DNA of 64,000 bases from Actinomadura terrae. Its GTDB lineage: Bacteria > Actinomycetota > Actinomycetes > Streptosporangiales > Streptosporangiaceae. Shown here piece by piece: positions 40,766-49,175 of the stretch. Position 1 is the stretch's first letter. The number at the start of each line of letters is the position of its first letter. Location: assembly GCF_022751215.1 (NCBI RefSeq), contig NZ_JAICDG010000007.1, positions 377,643 through 441,642 on the forward strand. The letters are read 5' to 3'. A program made the translations under genes and the position numbers. Under the pieces are notes generated by a model that worked only from the letters and a program-made list of their open reading frames with translations, made no database searches and was not told the origin of the DNA.

Positions 40766-40928
40766 ATATTTCGCCAAGTCCTCCCCCCAAGGGTGGATCG
40801 AGCCCGCCGGAATGCCCCGCGCGGGGGAAGGACATCGTGATCTTGGGGGAGGTGGTGCCGTCCCGCGCTGGACGAGGGTTGCCCCAGCGTCACCGAACCC
40901 GGTGACCTCGCCTTGTGAGGAGTTCGCC

Positions 40929-41528
40929 GTGACCGCGACCCGGACCCGTCCACCCGCACGCCGCCCAAACCCGGTGGTCGCCGCCTTCGTGAAGCTGCAC
41001 GGCCGGCCGGTCGAGGGCGCACAGCGATGGGCCGTGCTGGCGGCCTACGCGACCACGCTGGTCGTGCTGCCCTCCTGCCTGTGGCGGCTGGCGTTCGGGG
41101 CCTTCGACCTTCCGATCGTCGAGCACCGCGAGGTCTCCGGCGACATGGACGACGACCTTCCCGGCTGGCTGCCCGGCTGGGTCTACATGGTCCTGCTGTC
41201 CGCGGTCAGTGAGGCGCTGGCGTTCCTGGCCGTCGGCCTGGTGAACCGGTGGGGCGAGGTCGTCCCGAAATGGGTCCCCTTCTGGGGAGGCCGCAGAATC
41301 CCGCCGCTCGCGGCCGTCATCCCGGCCGGCCTGGGCGCGTCCCTCCTCATCGCCAACAGCTTCTTCGCCCTCTTCTTCGCCGAGTCCAACGAGAACTTCG
41401 ACAAGACCTTCGCCCACGAGTGGCAGCTCAACCTCCTCCGTGTCTGCTACGCACCCTTGCTGGCCTGGGGTCCGCTCCTGGCCGTCCTCACCGTCGCCTA
41501 CTACGTGCGCCGCCGCAGGACCGGCTGA
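40929..41528 (+). CDS. Hypothetical four-helix membrane protein
   Basis: A 199-residue protein with four predicted helices (for example AVLAAYATTLVVLPSCLWRLAFG, LPGWVYMVLLSAVSEALAFLAVGLV, PPLAAVIPAGLGASLLIANSFFALFF and the C-terminal LLAWGPLLAVLTVAYYV) and a charged exterior loop NENFDKTFAHEWQ. The basic C-terminus RRRRTG is cytosolic. I do not recognise a family. The GTG has GAGGAG upstream. No functional neighbours. Confidence 0.7.
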   Translation: MTATRTRPPARRPNPVVAAFVKLHGRPVEGAQRWAVLAAYATTLVVLPSCLWRLAFGAFDLPIVEHREVSGDMDDDLPGWLPGWVYMVLLSAVSEALAFLAVGLVNRWGEVVPKWVPFWGGRRIPPLAAVIPAGLGASLLIANSFFALFFAESNENFDKTFAHEWQLNLLRVCYAPLLAWGPLLAVLTVAYYVRRRRTG

Positions 41529-41627
41529 GCGGGGCTCAGCCGGTCCCGGATAGCAGCCTCGGCCGGGAGGGGTCCCCGCAGTTCAGAGTTACGGTCCTGG
41601 CGACTCTGGGTTCGAGGAGCAAGGTCG

Positions 41628-42158
41628 ATGGCGGGCTTCCTTCCGGCGATCGCACAAGCCTTCAGACGCTGTTGGGATTTTGACGGACGCGCCACTCGCA
41701 GCGAGTTCTGGTTCTACTTCCTGTTCGCCGAGCTGTGCGCGTGGAGCCTGATCATGCTGACGGTGGTAACGCGTGCCAAGGCGCTCGGGGTGGTAACCCT
41801 CATCGTCAATACCGTCCTGTTGTTTCCAATGTGCTCGGTGTGCACCCGGCGTCTGCACGACAGTGGCCTCGCCCTCGGCTGGCGGCGGCTCGCACTCCTG
41901 CCGATCCTCGGGTGGCTGATCCTCGCCGTCTTGCTCTGTAGGCCCAGTTATATGGGAGTCAACCGGTACGGGTCGTGGGAATCCGCGACCGAACAGCAGA
42001 TTGCCCGGCGACTGTACGAGCGCCGCAGGAAGGACGGTGGACGGGCGCACACCATCGCCGATATCGCAGCCAGGCTCGGCGTCAGCCGCGCGACGGCCTT
42101 CAGCTACCTCGACCCGGACCAGCAACGGCAGGTCCGGGTCGAGCGAGACGCGAGCTGA
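41628..42158 (+). CDS. DUF805 membrane protein fused to a C-terminal HTH domain
   Basis: A 176-residue protein. Residues about 1-118 are DUF805: FDGRATRSEFWFYFLFAELC, three to four helices, CTRRLHDSGLALGWRRLALLPILGWLIL and the closing CRPSYMGVNRYG. Residues about 125-165 form a resolvase-type helix-turn-helix: IARRLYERRRKDGGRAHTIADIAARLGVSRATAFSYLDP. The frame is uninterrupted. DUF805 proteins normally end after the membrane part; joining a DNA-binding domain suggests a membrane-tethered transcription factor. Target unknown. Confidence 0.8.
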   Translation: MAGFLPAIAQAFRRCWDFDGRATRSEFWFYFLFAELCAWSLIMLTVVTRAKALGVVTLIVNTVLLFPMCSVCTRRLHDSGLALGWRRLALLPILGWLILAVLLCRPSYMGVNRYGSWESATEQQIARRLYERRRKDGGRAHTIADIAARLGVSRATAFSYLDPDQQRQVRVERDAS

Positions 42159-42192
42159 AGAGCCGCGCGACAGCCTCGGCTCGGGCGTTCGG

Positions 42193-43074
42193 TCACCCGG
42201 CGATGGGCGCTCCGACTATGCGGGGACGGAACCCGATGATGGCGGCGGCGACCTCGTCGAGGTGGCTCTCCAGCAGGAAGTGGCCGCCGTCGAGCAGGAC
42301 GATCTCCGCGTCCGGCGCGTCCCGCCGGAACGCCTCCGCGCCGGCCGGCAGGAAGATCTCGTCGTTGCGTCCCCAGATCGCGAGGACGGGGACGCGGCTC
42401 GTCCGCAGCCACTCCTGCACCGCCGGGTACAGGGCGCGGTTGCCGGCGTAGTCGCCGAACAGGGCGACCTGGGCGCGGTCGTTGCCGGGACGGGCGAGCA
42501 GCGCCAGGTCGTGCTCCCAGGCGTCGGGGTCGATCAGGCTGGGGTCGGGGACGCCGTGGGTGTACTGCCATTCGACGGCCTCCCGGTCCAGCGCGGGTCG
42601 CACCCCCGCCTCGTTCTCCGGGGTGCGGTGCGCTCCGTAGGCCCAGATGGGCTCCCAGAACTCCTGGTCGAACCCGTCCTCGTAGGCGTTGCCGTTCTGG
42701 GAGACGACGGCGGTGACCGATTCCGGGGCCGCCAGCGCGAGGCGCCAGCCGATGGGCGCGCCGTAGTCCTGGACGTAGATCGCGTAGCGGTCCACGCCGA
42801 GGCGGTCCAGGAAGCCGCGGGTCACCTCGGCGAGCCCGTCGAAGGTGTAGGCGAAGTCCGCCGCGCTGGGCGCCGACGAGCGGCCGAAGCCGATGTGGTC
42901 GGGCGCGATCAGCCGGTAGTGGCCGGCCAGCGCCGGGATGAGGTGGCGGAACATGTGCGAGCTCGTCGGATAGCCGTGCAGCAGCAGGAGGACGGGCGCG
43001 TCGGCCGGGCCCGCCTCCCGGTAGAAGACGGTCAGGCCGTCGACGTCCACGGTCCGGTGGTGAACAGCCGCCAT
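42193..43074 (-). CDS. Alpha/beta hydrolase, haloalkane dehalogenase/epoxide hydrolase type
   Basis: A 293-residue enzyme. Oxyanion region LLLHGYPTSSHMFRHL, nucleophile in IYVQDYGAPIGWRLA (Asp, not Ser), acidic residue in AIWGRNDEIFLP and histidine in LLDGGHFLLE. The Asp nucleophile places it with haloalkane dehalogenases and epoxide hydrolases rather than esterases. Substrate unknown. It is divergent from a CGNR regulator with a palindrome just upstream of its start. Confidence 0.87.
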   Translation of the reverse strand: MAAVHHRTVDVDGLTVFYREAGPADAPVLLLLHGYPTSSHMFRHLIPALAGHYRLIAPDHIGFGRSSAPSAADFAYTFDGLAEVTRGFLDRLGVDRYAIYVQDYGAPIGWRLALAAPESVTAVVSQNGNAYEDGFDQEFWEPIWAYGAHRTPENEAGVRPALDREAVEWQYTHGVPDPSLIDPDAWEHDLALLARPGNDRAQVALFGDYAGNRALYPAVQEWLRTSRVPVLAIWGRNDEIFLPAGAEAFRRDAPDAEIVLLDGGHFLLESHLDEVAAAIIGFRPRIVGAPIAG

Positions 43075-43083
43075 GGTAACCCC

Positions 43084-43097
43084 TTAAATGAATTTAA
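43084..43097. promoter_or_regulatory. Operator TTAAAT-GA-ATTTAA
   Basis: A perfect 14-bp AT-only-arm palindrome 10 bases upstream of the hydrolase ATG, in the gap to the divergent CGNR gene. Striking in this GC-rich background. Confidence 0.65.
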
Positions 43098-43155
43098 CTG
43101 GTTAGGCTATGCTCATGATGCACAGGGCCCCGCGGAGTGTCAAGGAGAGTGAGCC

Positions 43156-43653
43156 GTGGTCGAGGACGAGGAGCTGCTGCTCACCGTGCTCAACAGCGCA
43201 CCGGTGGTCGACGGACGCCCCACCGACCTCCTGAGCGGAGAAGGGGCGGCGGACTGGATACGGGCACTCGGAGGACGTGGCACGGGCGAGGAGCGCGAGC
43301 GCCTGCGGCTCGTGCGCGACACGCTGCACCGGCTCGTCCGGCGGACGTCCTCGGACGTCGGCGATCTGGCCTCGGTGCTCGATCAGGCGCGGCTGCGTCC
43401 CGCCGTCTCGGCCGACGGTGTGTCGTGGCGGCTGGAGGTGGCGCCCGAGGACGAGCTGGCCGTGCGCGTCGTCCTCGCGTGGTCGCGCGTCACCGCGCGA
43501 CTGCCGGGACGGCTGCGGGCCTGCGCCAACGAGGAGTGCAACCTGTTCCTCATCGATCACAGCCGTCCCGGGACCGCCCGCTGGTGCTCCATGGCGACCT
43601 GCGGCAACCGGATGAAAGCGCGAACCCACGCGCGCAAGCAGCGCCTCAAGTAG
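43156..43653 (+). CDS. CGNR zinc-finger transcriptional regulator
   Basis: A 165-residue protein with an ABATE-type N-terminal region (LLLTVLNSAPVVDGRPTDLLSGEGAADWI) and a C-terminal CGNR zinc finger: CANEECNLFLIDHSRPGTARWCSMATCGNRMKARTHARK. Four cysteines coordinate zinc; the basic tail is thought to bind DNA. GTG start at 43156. Its position suggests control of the divergent hydrolase. I know of no defined ligand. Confidence 0.85.
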   Translation: MVEDEELLLTVLNSAPVVDGRPTDLLSGEGAADWIRALGGRGTGEERERLRLVRDTLHRLVRRTSSDVGDLASVLDQARLRPAVSADGVSWRLEVAPEDELAVRVVLAWSRVTARLPGRLRACANEECNLFLIDHSRPGTARWCSMATCGNRMKARTHARKQRLK

Positions 43654-43729
43654 CGTCTCAGGAGCGCCGACCGAGTACGGCGCCGCCCGCCGGGAGGGCG
43701 TCCGGCCTCATGTCGCCTGGAGTGTGCCC

Positions 43730-44992
43730 ATGAGCAGGTCATCGACCGCGGGCGACGTCCCGGAGGAGCTGCGGCGGACGCTCGGCGTCCCCGACGCCGT
43801 CATGATCGGTCTGGGGTCGATGATCGGCGCGGGGATCTTCGCGGCGCTCGCCCCGGCCGCGCGCGCCGCGGGCTCCGGGCTGCCGATCGGCCTGGCACTG
43901 GCCGCCGTGGTCGCCTACTGCAACGCCACCTCGTCCGCACGGCTGGCCGCGCGCTACCCGGCCTCGGGCGGGACGTACGTGTACGGCCGCGAGCGCCTCG
44001 GCGAATTCTGGGGCTACCTGGCGGGGTGGGGCTTCGTCGTCGGCAAGACGGCCTCCTGCGCGGCGATGGCGCTCACCGTCGGCTCGTACGTATGGCCGGG
44101 GCGGACGCACGCGGTCGCGGTCGCGGCGGTGGTGGCGCTGACGGCGGTGAACTACGCGGGGGTGCGCAAGTCCGCGCTGCTGACCCGGGTGATCGTGGCC
44201 GTGGTCCTGGCGGTCCTCGCCGCCGTGGTGGTCGCGGCCCTCACCGCGGACACGGCGGACGCGGCCCGGCTGGACATCGGCTCCGACGCCACGGTCGGCG
44301 GCGTCCTCCAGGCGGCGGGCCTGCTGTTCTTCGCCTTCGCCGGGTACGCGCGCATCGCCACGTTGGGCGAGGAGGTCCGTGATCCCGGGCGCACGATCCC
44401 GCGGGCGATCCCGCTCGCGCTCGGTATCGCCCTGGTCGTCTATGCCGTCGTCGCCGTGTCGGTCCTGAGCGTGCTGGGGCCGGACGGGCTGGCCGAGGCG
44501 GCCGCGCCGCTGTCCGACGCGGCGCGGGCCGCCGGTGCCGGATGGCTGGTCCCCGCCGTCCGGGCCGGTGCGGCCGTGGCCGCGCTCGGCTCCCTGCTCG
44601 CGCTGATCCTCGGCGTCTCGCGCACAACCCTGGCCATGGCCCGGGACCGGCACCTGCCGCACGTGCTGGCCGCCGTCCACCCGAGATTCCAGGTCCCGCA
44701 CCGCGCGGAACTCCTCGTCGGCGCAGTGGTGGCCGTGGTCGCCGCGACCGGGGACGTGCGCGGGGCGATCGGGTTCTCGTCCTTCGGGGTCCTGCTCTAC
44801 TACGCCGTCGCCAACGCCTCCGCCTGGACCCTCGCCCCCGAGGAGGGCCGCCCGTATCGGCTGATTCCCGCCGCCGGGCTGGCCGGGTGCCTCGTCCTGG
44901 CCTTCGCCCTGCCCGCGACCTCGGTCATCTCCGGGGCCGCGGTGATCGCGCTGGGCGCCGCCGTGTACGCGGGACGCCGCGTCCTCCGGTGA
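43730..44992 (+). CDS. APC-family amino acid permease
   Basis: A 420-residue membrane protein with about 12 helices. DAVMIGLGSMIGAGIFAALAPAARAAGSGLPIGLALAAVVAYCNA is the characteristic TM1/TM2 glycine motif of the APC superfamily, and FFAFAGYARIATLGEEVRDPGRTIPRAIPLAL the TM6-7 signature. It transports amino acids or polyamines; specificity cannot be read. The ATG at 43730 has GGAG eight bases upstream; an in-frame GTG lies two codons before it. Confidence 0.87.
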   Translation: MSRSSTAGDVPEELRRTLGVPDAVMIGLGSMIGAGIFAALAPAARAAGSGLPIGLALAAVVAYCNATSSARLAARYPASGGTYVYGRERLGEFWGYLAGWGFVVGKTASCAAMALTVGSYVWPGRTHAVAVAAVVALTAVNYAGVRKSALLTRVIVAVVLAVLAAVVVAALTADTADAARLDIGSDATVGGVLQAAGLLFFAFAGYARIATLGEEVRDPGRTIPRAIPLALGIALVVYAVVAVSVLSVLGPDGLAEAAAPLSDAARAAGAGWLVPAVRAGAAVAALGSLLALILGVSRTTLAMARDRHLPHVLAAVHPRFQVPHRAELLVGAVVAVVAATGDVRGAIGFSSFGVLLYYAVANASAWTLAPEEGRPYRLIPAAGLAGCLVLAFALPATSVISGAAVIALGAAVYAGRRVLR

Positions 44993-45013
44993 CGGGATGC
45001 AGGCGGCGGTGCC

Positions 45014-45421
45014 TCATCGGGTGTTCCCCGCGACCGGTACGGGATCTGAAGGCGTGGTGCCGTCCTGCCGCAGGGCGGTGTCGAGCATGGAGTCGAGCGC
45101 GTGCTGGGTGGCTCGCAGGCGGGTGATCTCCCCGGTGACGCGCGAGTGTTCCTGCCGCAGCTTGGCGATCATGGTCGGGCAGGGCGAGGGGACCATCCGT
45201 CCGTCCTCGTCGTGGACGCAGTGCAGGAGCCGGGCGATGGCCGCGGTGGGGAGCCCGGCGGTGAGCAGGGCGCGGATGTGGCGCACCGCGGTCACGTCGG
45301 CGTCGTCGTACTCCCGGTAGCCGTTGGCCAGCCGGGTCGGGTGCAGCAGCCCCTGGTCCTCGTAGTAGCGCAGCAGCCGCCGGTTCACCCCCGTCGTGCT
45401 GGCGAGCTCACCGATCCGCAT
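45014..45421 (-). CDS. MerR-family transcriptional regulator
   Basis: A 135-residue regulator: MRIGELASTTGVNRRLLRYYEDQGLLHPTRLANGYREYDDADVTAVRHIRALLTAG, a canonical MerR winged helix, with a coiled-coil dimer region. The sensing region has a single CVHDEDGRMVPSPC pair (two Cys), which could bind metal or sense oxidation. GGAGGAGG precedes the ATG. It is divergent from an SDR gene with a MerR-type promoter between. Confidence 0.87.
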   Translation of the reverse strand: MRIGELASTTGVNRRLLRYYEDQGLLHPTRLANGYREYDDADVTAVRHIRALLTAGLPTAAIARLLHCVHDEDGRMVPSPCPTMIAKLRQEHSRVTGEITRLRATQHALDSMLDTALRQDGTTPSDPVPVAGNTR

Positions 45422-45437
45422 CCGCGCCTCCTCCGGG

Positions 45438-45468
45438 TTGACCTTCACATGGATGTGACGCCTTAACG
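45438..45468 (+). promoter_or_regulatory. MerR-type promoter with 19-bp spacer and palindrome
   Basis: -35 TTGACC (45438-45443), 19-base spacer, -10-like TTAACG (45463-45468). Inside the spacer lies TCACAT-GG-ATGTGA (45445-45458), perfectly symmetric. MerR activators untwist exactly such over-long spacers. Confidence 0.75.
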
Positions 45469-45506
45469 TGCCGAATATTCCCGACCAGGAATTTCGAGGA
45501 GGCGGC

Positions 45507-46190
45507 ATGTCCGGAGCGGTGGTCATCGGAGCGGGGCCGGGGATCGGCCAGGCGGTCGCCCGCAGGTTCGCGCGGGAGGGCTTTCCGATCGCCCTCATAG
45601 CCCGTAGCGACGGGACATTGCGAACGGCCGCGGACGCCGTCGCGTCCAGCGGAGTGCCGGTCGTCACGGTGGCGGCCGACAGCGCCGACGAGGACGCACT
45701 GCGAGCCGCGCTGGACCAGGCCGTCGCCGAGCTCGGCGTGCCCGACGTCGTTGTCTATAACGCCGCGCTCGTCCGGCCCGACGCGCCCGGGGAACTGTCG
45801 GCGCGCGAGCAGCTGGACGCGTGGGCGGTCAACGTAGTGGGCGCGCTTACCGCCGCCAGTCATCTGGCGCCGGAAATGGCGCGTCGCGGGAGCGGATCCA
45901 TTCTCGTCACCGGAGGCATGCCGGAACCGAAGCCGGAATATGTGAGCCTGTCCCTGGGCAAGGCGGGAGTACGGACCTTGGTGCGGCTCCTCCACCAGCA
46001 GTACGGGGACGCCGGGGTGCACGCCGCCAGCATCACCGTCGACGGTCCCGTGGCGCCGGGCACCGATTTCGATCCCGACGACATCGCGGAACACTACTGG
46101 CGCCTGCACGCCCAGCCGCGGCACCGGTGGGAGCACGAGATCCTGCACACCGCTCAGTCGGAGTCGATGAGGTCGCGGGTCAGGTCGTAG
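45507..46190 (+). CDS. SDR-family oxidoreductase
   Basis: A 227-residue short-chain dehydrogenase: GAGPGIGQAVARRFAREG cofactor loop, VVYNAALVRPD, ILVTGGMPEPKPEYVSLSLGKAG (Tyr and Lys separated by six residues, as in a known atypical subset). NAD(P)H-dependent reduction of a small carbonyl compound is likely. AGGAGG precedes the ATG. It is activated by the MerR protein (inference). The last 37 bases overlap the convergent SDR gene. Confidence 0.85.
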   Translation: MSGAVVIGAGPGIGQAVARRFAREGFPIALIARSDGTLRTAADAVASSGVPVVTVAADSADEDALRAALDQAVAELGVPDVVVYNAALVRPDAPGELSAREQLDAWAVNVVGALTAASHLAPEMARRGSGSILVTGGMPEPKPEYVSLSLGKAGVRTLVRLLHQQYGDAGVHAASITVDGPVAPGTDFDPDDIAEHYWRLHAQPRHRWEHEILHTAQSESMRSRVRS

Positions 46191-46981
46191 AGGCGCCGGG
46201 CGGCCTCGGGGTCGAAGCCGGGGCCGTCCAAGGCGATCGGACGGCCCATGGCCACGGCGCTGAGCGGCTCGGCGGGCGGGGCGTCCAGCAGTTCGAGTAT
46301 CGGTGCGATGGCCTTTCCGACCGGCTGCGCGTGCCTGCGCATGACTTCGATCTGGGCCGCGACGCGCGGGTGGTATTCGCCGGAGAGCGCGGTCGCGACG
46401 CTGCCCGGGTTGTACAGCACATAGCGAACCTTCGCCGAGGGCCGGAGTTGCGCGTATCCGGTGCCGAGGAGGTCGTTCAGCAGGCCGCCCTGCATAAGTG
46501 CGCCCTGGCCGTCGTAGTCCCGTTCGCGGCCGAGATCGTCCCAGCGGACGCTTTCGGGGTTCGGCCCCGGCCCCGCGACGTTGAGGACGACCGGCCGATC
46601 GGCGGCGTCCAGCAGGTCGGTCATCTCGTAGCTCATCAGGAAACGGCTCAGATAGAAGTGCGCGAACGTGTACTCGAACCCTTCGGCGGTGACGAGGCGG
46701 GTGGAGCGGAAATGGCGGGCGCACAGCACCAGGGCGTCCACCTTGCCGAAATGCGTTTCCACCTCTTGGACGGCCCTGCGGGTGTCGGACATCAAGCTCA
46801 GGTCGGCATGGACGAAGCGCGCCCGCTCGGCGGCGCCGAGCCGGCGGGCCGCGTCGAGGAACGCGGCTCCCTTGCCGGCGTTGCGGCCGACGATCGCGAC
46901 CGAGTCGCCGCGTTCCAGGTAGGCGAGCCCGATCGCGCGTCCCATGCCGTCCGTGCCGCCTGTGATGACGAAGGTCTTCAC
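46154..46981 (-). CDS. SDR-family protein with missing Tyr/Lys pair
   Basis: A 275-residue protein starting MKTFVITGGTDGMGRAIGLAYLERGDSVAIVGRN, with the Rossmann glycine motif and VDALVLCARHF strand of classical SDRs (retinol-dehydrogenase-like group). In the position of the catalytic Y-x-x-x-K the sequence is ALMQGGLLNDLL, lacking both residues, so ordinary SDR catalysis looks lost. It is divergent from a TetR gene. A non-catalytic or altered role is inferred. Confidence 0.82.
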   Translation of the reverse strand: MKTFVITGGTDGMGRAIGLAYLERGDSVAIVGRNAGKGAAFLDAARRLGAAERARFVHADLSLMSDTRRAVQEVETHFGKVDALVLCARHFRSTRLVTAEGFEYTFAHFYLSRFLMSYEMTDLLDAADRPVVLNVAGPGPNPESVRWDDLGRERDYDGQGALMQGGLLNDLLGTGYAQLRPSAKVRYVLYNPGSVATALSGEYHPRVAAQIEVMRRHAQPVGKAIAPILELLDAPPAEPLSAVAMGRPIALDGPGFDPEAARRLYDLTRDLIDSD

Positions 46982-47113
46982 TGGAACACCCTCCGAGGAT
47001 GTGGTCGTGCGTCGCTACTGTCACACGAATGTAGCACTTAGAACCACACATGCCATTTCGTGGATGCACTTCGGAGCTGAGCTGCCAGGCGGGTGGGTAG
47101 GATCGTGGCCGCC

Positions 47114-47674
47114 ATGAGAGCCGACGCCGCGCGCAACCTCGACTCGGTCCTGGAGACCGCCGCCCACCTGCTGCGACAGGACCCGGGCGTCAGCATCGCG
47201 GCGATCGCGGCGCGGGCGGGCGTCGACCGGCGCACCGTCTACCGGCGGTTCCCCACCCGAGAGGCGCTGGTGGACGTCATCCACCGCGGCAAGCTCGACG
47301 CATGCTGGGAGGTCGTCGACGCGGCCCGCCTGGCCGAGGCGCCGGTTCCCGTCGCGCTGCACCGGTACGCCGAGGGCATCATCGGCGTGAGCCGCCGCTG
47401 GCCCGTCGACCTGAGCCGCCTGCCGGACGACGCGGAGTCCGCCCCCCGCCTGCGCGAGCTGCTCGGCCGTCTCGACGCCTTCATGGACCGCGCGGCGCGC
47501 GAAGGCGTGATCCGGCCCGGCCTTCCCGACCGCTGGGCCCGCTCCCTGCTCGTGCACCTGACGAACCTGGCCGCCCACGAGATGCCGGAGCTCACCCCGG
47601 CCCAGGGTGCCGACGTCGTCGTCGAATCGCTCCTCGACGGCATCGGCACCCGTCCGTCCGGGGCTACTCCTTGA
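47114..47674 (+). CDS. TetR-family transcriptional regulator
   Basis: A 186-residue regulator: MRADAARNLDSVLETAAHLLRQDPGVSIAAIAARAGVDRRTVYRRFPTREALVDVI. The ATG at 47114 fits the family; an in-frame GTG at 47093 is possible. It is divergent from the SDR gene at 46154, its presumed target, and overlaps the convergent RtcB gene by 11 bases. Confidence 0.85.
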   Translation: MRADAARNLDSVLETAAHLLRQDPGVSIAAIAARAGVDRRTVYRRFPTREALVDVIHRGKLDACWEVVDAARLAEAPVPVALHRYAEGIIGVSRRWPVDLSRLPDDAESAPRLRELLGRLDAFMDRAAREGVIRPGLPDRWARSLLVHLTNLAAHEMPELTPAQGADVVVESLLDGIGTRPSGATP

Positions 47675-49175
47675 CGGTAAGGAGCGGCCGCAGCTCGACC
47701 ACGGGGTCGGCGACGCCGGCGCGGCCGAGGCTGGACACGACCGGGCCGATGTCCTTGTACACCCACGGCGCCTCCTGCTTGAGGTCGCGCCGCCAGGCGG
47801 CCATCACGTCCGCGCGCCGCGCGACCGAGGGGTCGCGGGGGTCGAGCGGCGTGACCACGCGGAACTCGTCGAGGAACGCGTCCAGGTCGGCGTCGCTCGC
47901 CCGGGACGCCGCACCGCGCGGGACGCGGCGTCCGGCGCCGTGGCACGCGCTCGCCAGCGTCCGCGGGTTGCCGTGCCCGCGCAGCACGTAACTGGCCGCC
48001 CCCATGGACCCGGGCACGATCACCGGCTCGCCCCACATCGCGTACGGCCCGCCCGCCATGTCGGCGTACCCGCCCGCGGGCGTCGCGCCCTTGCGGTGCA
48101 CGACCGACCCGTCGTCGTGCCGCCACAGCAGGTTGTGCGGGGCGTCGTAGACCAGATCGGCGGTGAGGTCGCCGCACTCGGCGGCGAGCCCCTGGCGCAG
48201 CATGAGCGAGAGGAAGAACCGGTTGCCGACCGCGAAGTTCGCGGCGTTGCCGAACGCGTCGAGGTAGCGCCGGAGCGCCGCCTCGTTCCGCTCGCCGAGG
48301 AGGATGGGAAGGATCTTGTTGTCCGGGAGCGGGACGGAGCCGGGCCACGCCCTCCTCGCCTGGTCCAGGCCCTCGGCGTTCGCCTGGTGCCCCAGCGACA
48401 GCGAGCCGCTGTGCACCATCAGCACGACCCGCCCGAGCTCCAACCCCCACGCGTACGCGGCCTGCCGGTCGTGGACCGACGCGACGTACTGCACCTCGGC
48501 GAAGTGGTTGCCGCCGCCGACGCTGCCGATGATGCTGTCGTGGCTGGTGCCGCCCGCGCTGTCGATCCAGTCGCGGAACGGCTCGGCGGTCGCGGTCGGG
48601 TACCGCTCGCCGTGGACCCGGCCCGGCCGCCCGTCCTCGGGACGGTGCTGCGACCAGATCCCGCCCGCGCGCTCCCCCGGGACGCCGAGCAGGCCGGGCA
48701 GCCCGTCGCGGAGCAGGGCCTCCCGCTGGAGCCCCGACAGCGCGATCCGCCGGCCGCCCTCGAAGAACAGATGCCGCAGCCGGCCTTCCAGCGCGCCCAG
48801 CCGGGGACGCACCTGGTCGACGGTGAGCGAGGTCGTCTCCAGCCGCATTCCGCAGTTGATGTCGTTGCCGACCGCCTGCGGGATCAGCGCGCCGCTGGTC
48901 CGGAGCACGGTGCCGATGGGGATTCCGGCGCCCTTGTGCAGGTCGGGGGTGAGCGCGACGCGGTCGATCGCCGCCTTCTCCTGCCCGGTCGCGGCGGCGA
49001 GCCGCGCCAGGGTGTCGGCCGTTTCGAGCACGGTGAGGATCTCCTCGACCGCGCTGGACTCGATCGGCACGTCGGCGCCGGCGCAGACGTCGATGGGAAT
49101 GCCCCACCGGTTGGGGAGGGTGAGCCAACTGTCGTCGGCGCGAACAAGACGCGAATCCTGCCGGGATGCGTTCAT
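47664..49175 (-). CDS. rtcB: RtcB-family RNA ligase
   Basis: A 503-residue RtcB protein. DLHKGAGIPIGTVL, GNDINCGMR (C108, metal ligand), GGGNHFAEVQYV, MVHSGSLSLG and ACHGAGRRVPRG (guanylylated His region) are all in order. RtcB joins 2',3'-cyclic phosphate or 3'-phosphate ends to 5'-OH ends using GTP and Mn2+, in tRNA splicing or RNA repair. No archease or RtcA gene is adjacent. A stress- or nuclease-repair role is likely in bacteria (family knowledge). The start at 49175 (MNASRQDSRLVR) has GAAGGAAAG upstream. Confidence 0.9.
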   Translation of the reverse strand: MNASRQDSRLVRADDSWLTLPNRWGIPIDVCAGADVPIESSAVEEILTVLETADTLARLAAATGQEKAAIDRVALTPDLHKGAGIPIGTVLRTSGALIPQAVGNDINCGMRLETTSLTVDQVRPRLGALEGRLRHLFFEGGRRIALSGLQREALLRDGLPGLLGVPGERAGGIWSQHRPEDGRPGRVHGERYPTATAEPFRDWIDSAGGTSHDSIIGSVGGGNHFAEVQYVASVHDRQAAYAWGLELGRVVLMVHSGSLSLGHQANAEGLDQARRAWPGSVPLPDNKILPILLGERNEAALRRYLDAFGNAANFAVGNRFFLSLMLRQGLAAECGDLTADLVYDAPHNLLWRHDDGSVVHRKGATPAGGYADMAGGPYAMWGEPVIVPGSMGAASYVLRGHGNPRTLASACHGAGRRVPRGAASRASDADLDAFLDEFRVVTPLDPRDPSVARRADVMAAWRRDLKQEAPWVYKDIGPVVSSLGRAGVADPVVELRPLLTVKE

